DNA of 64,000 nt from contig CAIIXF020000008.1 of assembly GCA_903813345.2 (NCBI GenBank), positions 11,495,278 to 11,559,277 of the forward strand, written 5' to 3'. Origin of the DNA: Owenia fusiformis. Taxonomy: Eukaryota; Annelida; Polychaeta; Sabellida; Oweniidae. The position numbers and the translations under genes were made by a program. The notes beneath the pieces were generated by a model. The model made no database searches and was not told the origin of the DNA. It was given only the letters and a program-made list of their open reading frames with translations. Below are positions 32,057 to 44,284 of this stretch, in pieces. Numbering within the stretch: the first letter of the stretch is position 1; the number at the start of each line of letters is the position of its first letter.

Positions 32057-34099
32057 GTGGATGCCAGACATCGATCGGTAACAGCCACTGCCATTTCACT
32101 TTGTTTTTGTTATAATGTCTCTGTTCTATGGGCTTACAGTCAAATTATCATTTTGATTGACAGTATAATTGACACATTTATCAAGAGATGAATTGTCAGA
32201 ATATACTGGAAGTCACAATCCTCGTTTTAGAAATCCCAAACTGATTGATTAAGCATTTTTTTTATTATAGGTAAGCATGGGATGGACATATAATCATCTA
32301 TATTCATGTGTTGAAAATGTAGAAAAATATAATTTGGTTGATGGAAATCACATTTTCAAAAGTGAGTTTTTGTGACAAAATATATATGCCTTGATATACA
32401 GTATCTGATATTTGGGTTATCATGTAACATGTAACAGTATCAATAGTACTAATTCGTTTCACTCTCTCAAGTTGATATCAATGCCTTTTGTTGATATGTT
32501 ATTACTAAAAAATTTGTATCACATAGATAGCATTAGAAAAGTATTAAACCATTAACTTATAGCTGTATACTACAAGTGAATTAGCTTTTTGATGTCAAGA
32601 GGGATAACATACACCTCATTTGCCAGGTGATATTTAGCAAATATATCGGATTGTGCACTTACGGATTTATGTAATGTGATGCATCATGAACATGTAATAA
32701 GCAGAAACGGCCTCAAAATAGCCAAGGAAAAGATAAACAACATCCACTCATCAATATCATATACAGTTAATAAATGTAAAAATATCACTAGAATCAAAAT
32801 AAATAATATTAAAATATATTGCACTTTACTGGAATGGAGAACTTTGGAAATGAGATTTGAAATTTTAAGCAAGAACAGACAATGCATATGTTAGCAAGAT
32901 ACCTAGCGTAATTAGAAGGTCCATTTTTTGATTGGGTTGTACATTTGTTACCGGAGCTCTGCATTATCACTTATTTTATAAATGAGCAAAAATTGGGATA
33001 AATGGTTACTAATTGTTCATTATAAATATGCATGTGTATATAGTGACACATTATCTTGTTTACAAACTCTTAATGGACCACTGTTTTATGTTTTTTGCTC
33101 ATTTGATTTTCATTATTTTTATGGCTTGTGTTTTAAAATAGAATGTATCAACAGGTCAAATACTCCTAATATTCATCAGTTGATTGAAATACCATACCAA
33201 CTTTTCAGTCACAGTAGTACATTGACTTCAAACTTGAGCAAATAGAGAGATAAATAATATTGTCATCTGTAGAATGGTCCCAAGGACATTATCAAAACAC
33301 TATTTAATAGTTCATTATTCCTTCAGGCTGATCCATTATATCATTTGAATTACAATATCAAAGTGGTCTGTATATCAGCTAAATAACTTATTCATCATTT
33401 TCCCTATTACATGAGGTTATCATCCTCCACTTTGGTACTTCCTTCACCGTTGCTCTCCAATCAATCCAGAAGGGAAATGTCACAAAGGAAATTATATATT
33501 ATAGCCTCTATATCTAAACAATAAAGCCTGGATAAATGGATAAATGAAATATACACGTACATTGTACCTTATATTACTGTTTGTCATTGACAGCCACCTT
33601 GAGCATCTGTCTGTGATAAAGTCTTACCTTTATGTTATATTTTACTGGAATATTAAGAAAGGACTGGTCCAGTCACTATCTATGAATGAGGTTTTAAGCA
33701 GTATCATTGGCTACCATCTATGTAAGCCGAAACTTTACCATTACTTTGGTAGCCCACTCCATGACTAGTGATATTGTATTTTTGGGACTCAGTCCATGGT
33801 GTACACTTTAAAAATGTTTCCTATTCTTGCTGTGTTCTGAAAAATGTTTGGTCCTTTTCCTTACATATTTATATATATATTTTTTCATTGTAATCATGTT
33901 TTGTATGGCTCTCAACCACATTATTTAGTACACAAGTGTTAACAGAAAAACATGAATGAAATACATAGAAGTGCATTTTATTTAATTCACTGGCATCTTT
34001 GAATAGTTTTTATTAGAGTAGAAGTAGTAGTATTTTTCTATATTTATGTCTCGCGCTCTAGAACAGATACTGTATTCGTTCGTCCTTAAGTGTAATGTG
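32057..34099. other. No gene seen; one inverted repeat copy
   Basis: AT-rich and non-coding. Positions 33770-33870 are an inverted partial copy of the 24940 repeat (TTCTTGCTGTGTTCTG, TTTGGTCCTTTTCC). Confidence 0.5.
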
Positions 34100-34790
34100 C
34101 GATTACTTAAATATTGGTTGACGAATTTGGTCCAAACTTTTGCTGCCATTTTTTAAAAATGTAATGTTTCATAACTTAAATATTAGTTTAGGGATTTGGT
34201 TCATATTTAATATGCTTGTGCCTAGGGACTAAGGAGAGTTGCTCAAGAAGAAATTTTCAAGATGGCTGCAGTATTTCAAAATGACCGCCATTTTTTGTAG
34301 AAAACATATTCTTTGATAACTCAAATACAAGTTAACGAATTTGGTTCAAATTTTAAATGCTAATGCCTAGGGACAAAGGAGCTATAGTAAAGAACACATT
34401 TTCAAAATGGCCCCTGAATTTCAAAATGGCCACCATTTTTCGTAAAAACGTAATCTTTGATAAAAAATATAGTCTTTGATAATTCAAACACCAGTGAATG
34501 GATTTGGATCAAATTTTATATGATTATGCCTAGAGACACAGTACCTCTGTTTAACAAAGAATTTTCAAGATGGCAGCTGAATTTTAGAATGGCTGCCATT
34601 TTTCTTAAAAGATGTGATCTTTGATAACTCAAATACCAGTTAACGGATTTGGGTCAAATTTTATATGATGATGCCTAGAATCACATTACCTCTGTTTAAC
34701 AAAGAATTTTCAAGATCGCAGCTGAATTTTAAAATGGCAACCATTTTTCATAAAAAACCTATACTCTTTGATAACTCAATTACAAGTTTA
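34100..34790. repeat. ~146-bp tandem repeat, about 4.5 copies
   Basis: CTTTGATAACTCAAATACMAG followed by TTTGGTTCAAATTTTA, a GCCTAGGGAC block, TTTTCAAGATGGC and AAAATGGCYRCCATTTTT recurs at about 146-bp spacing (start motifs near 34167, 34311, 34473, 34619 and 34766). One copy has an extra internal duplication of about 20 bp. The last copy ends at the LINE boundary. Confidence 0.8.
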
Positions 34791-36230
34791 TGGCGAAGTT
34801 GAGCTATAACGCGTCTCTCATATCTGCTCATGGACTGCTTAATGTATTACTCTGGCTCAGTGCAATGTACTTTATGTAGGTGATAAGTCCAGAGTTAGTT
34901 TCCATTTGGGCATGCATTATCATTATGAATCATCTTATGCCATTTGATATGTTCATGTGCTTCCTGGTCATCTCAACCCCAAGTCAACTCAACCCAGTAA
35001 AACTCAACCCTTTGTAAAACTCAACCCCAAGTCATCTCAACCCCTGTAAAATTCAACCCCAAGTCAACTCAACCCTGTAAAACTCAACCCCAGTAAAACT
35101 CAACCCCTATATATTTTAAGTTGATCTTCATATGTTTGTTTATAATTAAAAAAAGTTTTTATAATTTTGTGTCCATTTTTGATTATCATTCTAAGACCTG
35201 CCTTGTATAGTTAATGATGAGCACAATCTCTAAGCTCTAAAGAATTAAGGGTCATTTAATCATATTCCACATGTCATCTTATTTCAACGCCTTCTTGGTA
35301 CCATTTAAATCTTGCTAATACGTTTGGTTTGTTGTAATGCCTCTCAGGTTGACACTATTGATCATTAATGATTTCATTAATACGTTTATAAAAAAAACAT
35401 TGTTAATTGCCAAGATTTTATTTTCCTAAAATTTGATTTTGAAATATGTTTAACTGTTTGTGAATATATATATTTCGAATCATTATCCAAGATGAAAATA
35501 AACAGTGTCTAATATTATTATACCTCTGTGAAATATTCTAATTCTAACAAAGCATTGTTTAAAATATGCAAAATGCTAAATTATCAAAGTTAATGAACTA
35601 GAGAACTAGACATTACAGAAATGAATGGGGTTGAGTTTTACTGGGGTTGAGTTTTACAGGATTGAGTTGACTTGGGGTTGAGTTTTACCGGGGTTGAGTT
35701 TTATTGGGGTTGAGTTGACTTGGGGTTGAGTTGACTTGGGGTTGAGATGACCTGTCACCTGTTCATGTGATGCTAGAGATTCTTTGGCTAATTTTAGCTC
35801 TGCGTGTACAAACATTGCCTTCATGTGAAATTCCCATTTTACGGTTTCCAGCCCTTGTTAAATTAGTTGAATGTTTAAGCACTTGCTTAGGAAGTCTATT
35901 ATCGGCCATGTTTGTCAGTCGACACCACAAGCGACTTACTGCTGCGAAATTCTAGCAGTATCACCGTTTGTCGCCACTCGAGATGCCCAAGTACTGATCC
36001 CGAGGAAAATTATATTGGCCCGCAATTGGACATTGTTCATTTCCATATATTTGGTATTTCCCCAGATTCCAGCTCCATTAAGCATGATACCATAGACCCA
36101 TAGAGTCGAACAGTTTAGTGAACACATGAGATGACATGCCTCCTTTGGTATAAACTTTGATATGAAAACACTGCTGAGATTTCCCGCTTGGGCCAATGTT
36201 TTTTACACTTACTTTCATATTGAGATGTTC
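34790..36230 (-). mobile_element. LINE relic A (non-LTR retrotransposon), split by a foldback element
   Basis: Read on the minus strand from about 36200: IMLNGAGIWGNTKYMEMNNV, then QLRANIIFLGISTWASRVAT and NGD, the region after the RT domain of CR1/L2-like ORF2 (xYGxEIWG, FLGVGKYTPNAAVxGDMGW). It continues to 34790 in decayed form after the inserted 34960-35759 element. Nucleotide similarity to LINE relic B (44285-45760) is clear on both sides of the insertion. The 3' part is missing. Confidence 0.7.
34960..35759. mobile_element. 800-bp foldback with tandem-repeat arms and 10-bp target duplication
   Basis: Both ends consist of short tandem units: CTCAACCCCAAGTCAACT and variants (TAAAACTCAACCCCAG) at 34970-35108, and the inverted units GGGGTTGAGTTGACTT at 35627-35755. 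GGTCATCTCAACC and GGTTGAGATGACC bound the array. TGTTCATGTG is directly repeated at 34950-34959 and 35760-35769. A 9-11 bp duplication would suit Mutator-like elements, but no transposase is present, so the class is inference. Confidence 0.8.
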
Positions 36231-37264
36231 TGAGAATACCAGTCCGAGGTATCAGTTAGACTGTGTAGTGGATTAGCATATTGCCACATGTGAATATAAT
36301 GTTACTTCTTTTTATGTTTTCTGGCCTAGTAGTAATTGCAATTAGACTCCAGATTGAAAATGTAAACTCATGGAAGAATCAATAATGGGGTAAATCTCAA
36401 TTGAATAACATCCTAAATCATATACATGTAGACTCATTAACTTTTGCTGGAAACGATGTAAGACCTGCAGTTTATCATTATTTGATGAATAAGTATACTA
36501 TCTGATTAATGAATTAAATGACATACAGGGTATTTAAATGCAAATCTATCATTGTGAAGGCATTGCGGCAAATTCCTGTTGTTTCCCACAAAGGAAATTA
36601 TCGTTGAGACTATGAATTATTCATGATTGTTTGAGTTGGTCAGTTTACACTGTATCGAGATTTTTTTATGCTTGACTTGGTTAATTGAATCAAGTATAAA
36701 TATGATAAGAAAATGCTGAATACTAATTGTTCAATCCAGAAGGAAATGTAACAATGGAAATTATATATTACTTTTATCTTAACAATGAGGTCTAATGGGA
36801 ATATATGAATGAATAATATGAATAATAATGAAATATATATATGTTACCTTTCATTACTGATTACTTTAAATCTAGAATGGTAATTATGCCAACGAAAGAA
36901 GTTCAGTAGGGATATAGTAAAGCCCTCCCTCCATCTGTCCTATAGAAGAAAAACAGCAACAAAACCAAACATCGATAAAGACAAAGGGGAAGGGGAGTGT
37001 TACTGGTAGAAAAAGCTTTAACCCACCGACGTGTAGTCACAAGTCTGCAGTGCCGACACCAAACAAGACCAAAGAGAAAAAGTATACCAAGAAAGAAGAC
37101 CAATAAAGAATAAACTAAAGAGGGCAAGGAAATAAGAACAGAAAAGAAGAAGAGAAAGAAAAAGACTAATAAAATCAGAAAAATTAAGAAGAAACCAACA
37201 GCAACTGCAAACAGATTTTCAGGCTGGACTGTATGAAAATGACATGAACAGCCTATAAACAAGA
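36231..37264. other. Non-coding, partly purine-rich
   Basis: From about 36945 to 37240 the plus strand is A/G-rich. The minus-strand frame here reads as a phenylalanine-rich low-complexity string, not a credible protein. No gene seen. Confidence 0.5.
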
Positions 37265-37338
37265 CGTCCGTCCATCCGTCTGTCAGTTTGTCCATCCGTC
37301 TGTCAGTCAGTCCGTCCGTCCGTCCATCCGTCTGTCCG
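37265..37338. repeat. TCCG/TCCA/GTCTGTCAG microsatellite
   Basis: Tetranucleotide-like array GTCCGTCCATCCGTCTGTCA with variants. It explains the RPSVRPSVCP-like translation. Confidence 0.85.
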
Positions 37339-37649
37339 GAAGATAATTTGAATAATAGTCAACAGGTTTTCATCATATTTGGTGGAAAGATGTATATTGG
37401 TGATAGTTTTATGCAAAAAAGGTTTCAAGATGCCTGCCGATTTGAAAATGGCGGAAATTTTTCGCAAAAATCTTATGTTTTTCATTTTAAACAAAAATAA
37501 TAATAAATATTATCATTTGAAATTTAGGAAGTATATTCACAACATCTATCTATTTCACATACATCCTGTGTTTTTCACCCTGACCCTGAGGGGCCGTGAA
37601 TGGGGGGTTGGAAAAACAGGAATAACAATGTTAATTTTAAGATGTTTTT

Positions 37650-37945
37650 GAAGTGTAGCTTTATTATACTCAAATGAAAGACAATTTAGAGAAGATTGTA
37701 AATATTGTATCGTTTTCCTGATTTGGGCCTAGTGAAATTCAAAATGGTCGCCTTATGTGGGATTTCGCAGTTATTTTCTGATCTTTCAAAAGTATGGCTA
37801 TATTATACTCAAATTTCAGAGAAGATCACAATTATGGCATTGTTTTTTCTGATTTGTGCCTTAAAAAATTCAAAGTGGCTCCCTTGAGCAGGAATTCACT
37901 ATTACTTAGAGTTATCTTGAAAGTATGGTTACATGATACTTCAAC
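37650..37945. repeat. ~132-bp degenerate tandem repeat
   Basis: ATTATACTCAAATKWMAGA, GAAGATYRYAAWTATKG and AAATTCAAARTGGYYSCCTT recur at about 37657, 37790 and 37920. In style it resembles the 34100 array (both hold AAATGGC-type blocks) but is a different unit. Confidence 0.55.
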
Positions 37946-38519
37946 GATCTCAAATATTTATTGAAGGGAAGAGTAGGTGGTAAATATTACATTGTGACTG
38001 TACAGATTCATGATTTATATATTGTTCGTTGGGATTCTGGTTAGTATTATTATAAATAAGTAAATAGCATTGTGCCTTAGAGGTAATGATGAAATGCAAT
38101 AGGTTAACAAACTTTTTGTTTTTGAAAATTGTTGAAACCTTGTGGGTGTGAAACCATATGTACATATCTTTTATTTAATTGAATTGTCAAGATTGACTGA
38201 TCCTGTACATCTGTACAAGAACCAATTGCATTAATAATGTATTATCAATTCTATAATGGACCTTTTTACATGGCTAAATTGAATCACTTTGTCTGCAATC
38301 ATAGTTCTTCATTAGCTTATAATCAGTCAACCAAATTACGTTATCGTGACTATCTGTTTCCACTGAATTAGGTTCATTATACTATCTCAGAGACTTGTGA
38401 CGATTATAATGAAAACAACAATACATATAAGGGTCATTGTCCAAGTCTGAAAAAAACCGCTGAGATTGAAATATGTTTACTTTAAACTAAGAAAATTTTG
38501 TTGGGATATAATAAATCAT

Positions 38520-38760
38520 TCTATCATTCTTTTTTATCTTCTGAATTATCTAACCAAGCAATAGATGAACAGATTCCCAACTGAACTGATTGAGACTGAT
38601 TTGACTGCAACCTCATAAATATTAGCCAATACATAGAAACCTCCTGTAGGATATATCCTCCTGTAGGCTTCCCAGCAATCTCTGTATTGAGTTGCTGACC
38701 GGATCTGCCATTCATAGGGGGAATGCCACCCCATTTCTGCTCTGTAACATACATTTTTAC
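38520..38760 (-). mobile_element. LINE fragment
   Basis: The minus strand reads MGWHSPYEWQIRSATQYRDC, nearly the same as the corresponding part of the LINE at 41870-43300 (EMGWHSPYEWQIWSAT). It continues with a NIYEVAVKSVSISSVGNL segment. GMGW-type motifs follow the FLGVGKYT block in CR1/L2-like ORF2. Confidence 0.7.
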
Positions 38761-39084
38761 TATGTTTTTTATATTACATTTTCACCAAACGTTGCAAAGT
38801 TGCAAAGGACGAATGTCTTCAAGACCCTATATTAGCCTTCAAGATATTTAGACGAAATTGTACAGGATATCAAAGAAGGGACTTTGTTTGATAACCAGAT
38901 CCAAAAATTAGGTCATTCTGACCTTTATGTTTCAAAATATAGGTCATTCTATTAACATGTATAAAATGACCTTTTGAAGGAAAAAAATCACTCTTTTCAC
39001 ATCATTATTGTCACTGTTTCTATTTATTATCAAAATAATCATTATTTACAGTCAATCAAGACTTTTTAATTGATCCTTTTGGCA

Positions 39085-39410
39085 TTATCTTACATAATAG
39101 AGACAAAGCATAATGGGCAACATTTGAAAACACATAAAATGTAACAAGTCAAAAACGCAAAAAAATATTGAATATACTCATTGAGATCATCTGTCTACAA
39201 AAATATGTCAGAGAAGAATATTGAGTTTTTTGATTTACATCACAATGAGAAAGAACAAGGGGCAACATTAAAAACACATGAAGTTATGCATATCAATAGC
39301 TCATATACAGTTTAAAGTGGCAGTAAAATACTGAATTTATTATTTTGCATCACAGTGAGGAAGCACAAAGGGCAACATTTGAAAACACACAAAAGGTTAC
39401 ATAACTGTTG
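39085..39410. repeat. ~135-bp degenerate tandem repeat
   Basis: GGGCAACATTTGAAAACACA with preceding AGACAAAGCATAATG / GAAAGAACAAGG / GAAGCACAAAG occurs three times, near 39116, 39260 and 39370. Non-coding. Confidence 0.6.
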
Positions 39411-39489
39411 TATTTCTGTAGATGAGCACATTCATGTGTTTGTTCATTATAATAGAGACTCTATGAGGTATCATCATCTTCTTCAACAA

Positions 39490-39778
39490 CATTTCAGACA
39501 TATCTTTTGATTTTAAAATGTAAAACTTTGTGCATTTCCTTTGCTTTTATACCCCTTGTGCCTACCACAGCCTACGAACAAAATAGCACAATCAATTGTG
39601 CACATGAACCTACAGCCCTACTCCCAACTGGGCATGAACAACACCAGAGTGATTGCATTAATACTATTACATTCATCTGGATCTGGGTTGTACTCCACTC
39701 ATGTATAGTGAGATTTAGAGGACACAAACCTCTTACTGGGCTTTTACACAAATTAGGCCATGTTTCTTTTTTTAACAA
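39490..39778 (-). pseudogene. SWIM-type zinc-finger transposon remnant
   Basis: The minus frame contains WCCSCPVGSRAVGSCAQL, resembling the CxCxxGxRxVGxCxH motif near the C-terminus of transposon-encoded proteins that are widespread in cnidarian, arthropod and mollusc genomes. The histidine is replaced by glutamine. A frameshifted continuation (ILFVGCGRHKG) resembles the usual VLWYLGYxRH. No intact upstream domain was found. Family identity is from memory of this motif. Confidence 0.5.
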
Positions 39779-39789
39779 TGATGGTATAC

Positions 39790-41365
39790 GTATCTCAAAA
39801 AGTACCTTAGAAGTACACTATTCCCTCACTACATATAACTTTCTAGGTAAGAACCAGGCATTATATGAACAAAGCAAGAGTTTATCATAACCTTCCTCTC
39901 TCTAAAAGTAAGTAGGTCAACACAATTACAAACATAACTAATCCCTACTCAATGACTATTGAAATATGACTTTATATGTACAAAATATTAATCCAATGAG
40001 TGTATAGAGTGACACAATCAAACAATGGGACATCTGCCAAGTTGGGTTTATACATTTTGGAGACATTTTCTGAGACAGATAAAAAAAAATTCACATTTTC
40101 AAAGGAAGTGATTCATACCTCCCAAATCAACCAAAATATACTTATATTAGTTATCTTGAATGTTTTTTATTGCATTTTCTTGAAAATATACATATTTATC
40201 TACAATTTGATCCTACATATTAAGAATATTAACGACATTGCATTTCTCAAAAAATGTTAAGTGACCCCAGGGGTGTCTATAGCCATTCGTTCTTTATCAA
40301 AAAATGAAGTTATGATATAGGATTCTATTAGCTCTGGTGCCTGGCTACATGTAAGCATTTATTATGTAGAGAAGAGCCAATGAACTGTTGCTTTTATGGC
40401 TTGAAAAAAGTACATTGTACTTTCTTTGTAACCAACTTAAATATGTACGCACAAGTGCCCAAGGGAAAGGACCAAAGAATTGTCACAGAACCCAGCAGGA
40501 AAAAGAAAGTGTACACCAGTCCTAATCCATCGCAAACCATAATCAACATGAAAAGAAACAATGCCTAAAACCCACCTCTCTCACCATTCAAGTCCCATAT
40601 TATCACAATCCAAGACCATAATACCAAGTGACATTTGATTCATACAGAGGCCATTACAATATATGTTGAAGAATAAATATATAAATTGATAACCAATACT
40701 CATTACATCAAAAATAGTTGTAGTTACTGGAAATAGTATCCATTTTGTATTTGTAAAATGTATTGAAGTGACCTGGGCATATATCAATACAACATATAGC
40801 TAAAAAACACATGGTAATAAAATCTAAACGTATTAAAATCATTCAATATTCGAACTCCAGGCCTATAAGACACTATAGTACCCCACACATAATTTTGTAG
40901 CCCACTTTGATGTGTTGCAGAAAAATATCCCACAAGAGTTTGCTCATTAAATTTGCATACTTTAAATTAAAACAATTTTTGTTTGGAGATTGAAATATAA
41001 TAGCCGAAAAATAAGCAATTTAAAAATATGTGTTTTTCAAAAATTCAATGAAAATTTGCAGCTTCTCAGTTTCAAAGTGAGTTTTAAACATTTTTATCCC
41101 AATTTATTGCATAACATATGGTTTGTCTGTTCTCCAATGATACTGTTATAACTATTTGTTGGAGGTGGAGGTGTTTTATCTGGTAAATATGAATGTTGTA
41201 AGTGTGGTTTTATTTTCTTTGAAAACCTTAATTAATACTTTCCATACATGGTGATGTATCACAGTTTGTTAATTTAGTCAAATCAAGTCTATCAGGCCAC
41301 TGGAAAATATCTCTGCATGAATTTCTAGCCCTTCTTCACACTCCAGTATTTGGTACTTCACTTTT
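39790..41365. other. Non-coding with one dispersed repeat copy
   Basis: Positions 40440-40735 are a copy of the 24940 repeat (CGCACAAGTGCCCAAGGGAA, GTCACAGAACCCAGCAGG) extending to AATACTCATTACATC and CAAAAATAGTTGTAG, which it shares with 60400-60460. No gene seen in the rest. Confidence 0.55.
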
Positions 41366-41770
41366 TCATACTCGTTTCAAAAAATCCTTTCCAACAGCTC
41401 GCATCTCATAAAATCTCGAGAACATGCTGGGATTTTGTTTTATTTCACCCAAGGCATCACTAACGGCGAGCTTGCACTCTTCAAAATTTTGTGGGCCCAC
41501 AGTCGGATGGCCATATTCACCCAATGACCCATCAACGGCATACCTTATGTTGGAGAGCATTGTTAAGTTAAATGGTTTACATGGATTTGACATGTGGCCT
41601 TTCTGTGGTAACATTATCAGAAACCGCTTTGGTCAGTTTGGCCTGTACTTGTGGATTCTTCACACTTATTCCATGATTAGTTGCAAGTTCATTTCTTGTC
41701 TTTCCATCAGCTATCTGTTTGAATATAGAACTACATCTGCGAGGGGTATTAGCTGTAGTTCAATTTGCTA
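41366..41770 (-). pseudogene. Decayed ORF of unknown family
   Basis: Two minus-strand frames look coding but are shifted relative to each other. From about 41770 to 41590 one frame gives CSSIFKQIADGKTRNELATN and HGISVKNPQVQAKLTKAVSD. From 41614 to 41366 the other gives KPFNLTMLSNIRYAVDGSLG, YGHP and MRAVGKDFLKRV then a stop. Composition, helical HTH-like pattern and the single shift suggest a transposon ORF or pseudogene. I do not recognise the family. It lies just beyond the 3' end of the LINE at 41870. Confidence 0.4.
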
Positions 41771-41869
41771 AATTGTTACTCTTCTGTGATATTTTTTACA
41801 ACATATCGAAGTAGGTGACAAAATTATGTATGGGGTACAATATAATACAATATTCATCGGAAATTAACT

Positions 41870-43300
41870 GTACAGTATGTTCTCTTTTCTTAAACATTTG
41901 GCCACAGGCTTTGCCAAATCAACAGCAATCTCATGACTTGACATTAAAGTATAGAATTTCTCATCGTCAGTAACTAAAACGTAACGGGGCAACACCACAT
42001 CTCAAAGAGGCTAATGCTTTCTGGTCACATATGGACATATGAGATGCAAGTTAGAATTCCGGTTGAAGATCCAGCTTGAAATTTCTGTATGTTCTTAATT
42101 TATTTCCTTGGTCTGCTGGGCAATTTTCATCGTTCCAAATGGTTTGTTGCCAGCTTTGGAAGACATTTGACTCTAGTTCAGTAGATATGTGACCAATTGG
42201 AGAATCAAACGGAAGTGAGAGATCACTTGTTATAATATGATGCAGATTGTAATACCAATTCTTTGTCCGAGGAGAGCCATAATCTTGGTTCCACTTGTAA
42301 ATACGATGAGGTATCCTACTGTGCTAAAGGTTTACCAGCGATCTCTGTATCAAGTTGCTGACCAGATCTGCCATTCATAGGGGGAATGCCATCCCATTTC
42401 TGCTCTCACAGCAAGGTTGGCGGTGTATTTCCCAACTCCAAGAAAAATTCTACAGGCTCTGTGAAACACACCGTTAATGCAGGAATGCTGCTTAAGTCCC
42501 CATACTTCTGCATCGTATTCAAGTATCAGTCGCGCTAGGCAATCGTATAATCTGATGAAGCACCTATAAGGGAAGCCTCCAAAGGACTTATACTTTGCTG
42601 TTAAAAGACCTAACGCACAACTTGCAGATTAAGCTATTGCTTTTGACATCAGAAAATAATCCAAATGTTTGTTGAAATGGAGTTCAAGATATTTGTACAA
42701 CGGTTTGACGTTGATGTCGTGGTTATCAAATTTAAATGTGAAGTTAGTATGGGGTACGAACTTTGGTCGAAAATGGACCACATTCGTTTTCCTTTAATCC
42801 TATGATGATAGACAAAAGTGTAAAAATATGATCTTGGCAGCTTTAACCTTTCATAAATCCATTTTGCTCTTCGTGAACCAGGGTTGTTATCCTTGTAGAA
42901 ACTGGTTAGTCTAGCATTCAAAATCCAGCTATAAAGATTGCAAATAGCAGACGTAACTGTTATTTCACAAAAAATATTAATGGGTCACGGAGGTCAGTGT
43001 GCTCACACCCTTCAGGATTGGATGAACAAGACATTTGTTCCACTTGGAGGGGACTAAGTTGTTCTTGAAGCAAAAGTTAAATAGCAATGTACAAAACCTC
43101 ATTGATTGACAGTTAAGTAAAACTTCCATAGAAATCCTATCTAAGGTGGCAGCCTTTCCTAACTTGGCCGCACGAAATGCAGCCTCAATTTCACATATCA
43201 AAATGTATTGAGAAGGATACAGGGTAGGGCATTCGGTCTTAGTTGATGTGGGTCCATCCTCCGATCACAGAGCTTCAAAATCCAGAATATATTCTTTCTT
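41870..43300 (-). mobile_element. 5'-truncated LINE relic C (CR1/L2-like)
   Basis: On the minus strand, in order: IEAAFRAAKLGKAATLDRIS (RT start) at about 43190; VPSKWNKCLVHPILKG; ILNARLTSFYKDNN; then a deletion to DAEVWGLKQH, ACRIFLGVGKYTANLAV and MGWHSPYEW near 42380-42540; then GNKLRTYRNFK and ALASLRCGVAPLR near 42000-42100; and DDEKFYTLMSSHEI near 41920. This is the standard ORF2 order after the endonuclease. Stops and frameshifts are numerous. Confidence 0.8.
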
Positions 43301-43335
43301 TTTACCCCCTGCGATAAGCAGTTAGCCTTTCCCCG

Positions 43336-43503
43336 ATTAAGAACTCGCAATCTGATAGGCTGTCAGAACACTGCAACAGAAATCATGTATAAGTCATTGC
43401 GCATAATAAGATCACGTGATTCAGTTTAATCGGACGCTTCCAAATTGGTTATAGCAGGGGGAAGAATGAGGTACGGATTCTGGATACCTGCTTAGTAGGA
43501 TGA
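43336..43503. repeat. Dispersed repeat with CCGATTAAGAACTCGCAATC start (copy 2)
   Basis: Second long copy of the 21392 repeat, bounded by CCGATTAA and TTTAATCGG, and followed by GGATTCTGGATACCTGCTTA as at 24750. Confidence 0.65.
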
Positions 43504-44284
43504 TGTGGGACAGACAAAATCCAGTCTCTATAGGGTCAAAGGAGAAAATTTCTCAACCATTTATGCTATAGGACTTGAGAAATTTCAAAATCTAAGAAAT
43601 GTGTGCGTGTAAGAAAATATTTTCCCAGTTACCCATTTTATGAACTTCTTTGTTATTCTCGGAAATGGGGGTTTTGTATAAAATAATTGTAGTATATTTG
43701 ATTCAAGATTATTTTAGGGTCTGATATGGGTACCTACTGCATATCACTAGAAAATGTTCCATCCAAACAGGGAAATGTTTTTATCTATGGTAAATAAATT
43801 AGATTCATCTATAAAAATCTTTCATGGCCAATTTATTGCATACCTATTCTGATTCAACATTTTGAAACTGTTCAGCTGGTGACTTTCTATATTGCCAGCC
43901 ATTTTAGCCGATTCCCTCAGGATACTTGTCTGACTTCTATGTTGCATTTCCTGTAGGGTCTACTTCATGTACTTGTACATGTGTACAGAAAAGTTGACAT
44001 CTTGAATCTATTTTTTTTCGGTTCATTATACATTTATTTCAATCATATTGCAGTCAAAAGAGTTACACAGATCGCTGCCTAGCGCAATGTGCATTACAGG
44101 CTAGCGTTTTGAAATGAATATAAATTAAATTAATTAAATTAATTGAGTGAGTTATACATATAAATGAATCTATGGATCATATGATTAGCTATGTTCTGGG
44201 TCAGTCTTCTAGTGATAAGTATGGAAAGGCTCATGCCTACATTGCACATTGTTTTCATTTGTGTAGATTTGCTGAATAACAAAC
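43504..44284. other. No gene seen
   Basis: AT-rich and non-coding. GGACAGACAAAATCCAGTCT near 43508 has a weaker counterpart near 60500. Confidence 0.5.

Noticed and set aside
36903-37295. 130-codon minus-strand ORF, apparently membrane-spanning
   Set aside because: The phenylalanine/leucine run is the complement of an A/G-rich stretch; no start context, homology or conservation argument.
37288-37500. ORF with RPSVRPSVCP repeat
   Set aside because: Translation of a tetranucleotide-like microsatellite.
39507-39890. 127-codon plus-strand ORF
   Set aside because: Antisense to the SWIM-finger remnant, whose Cys pattern on the minus strand explains the conserved look.
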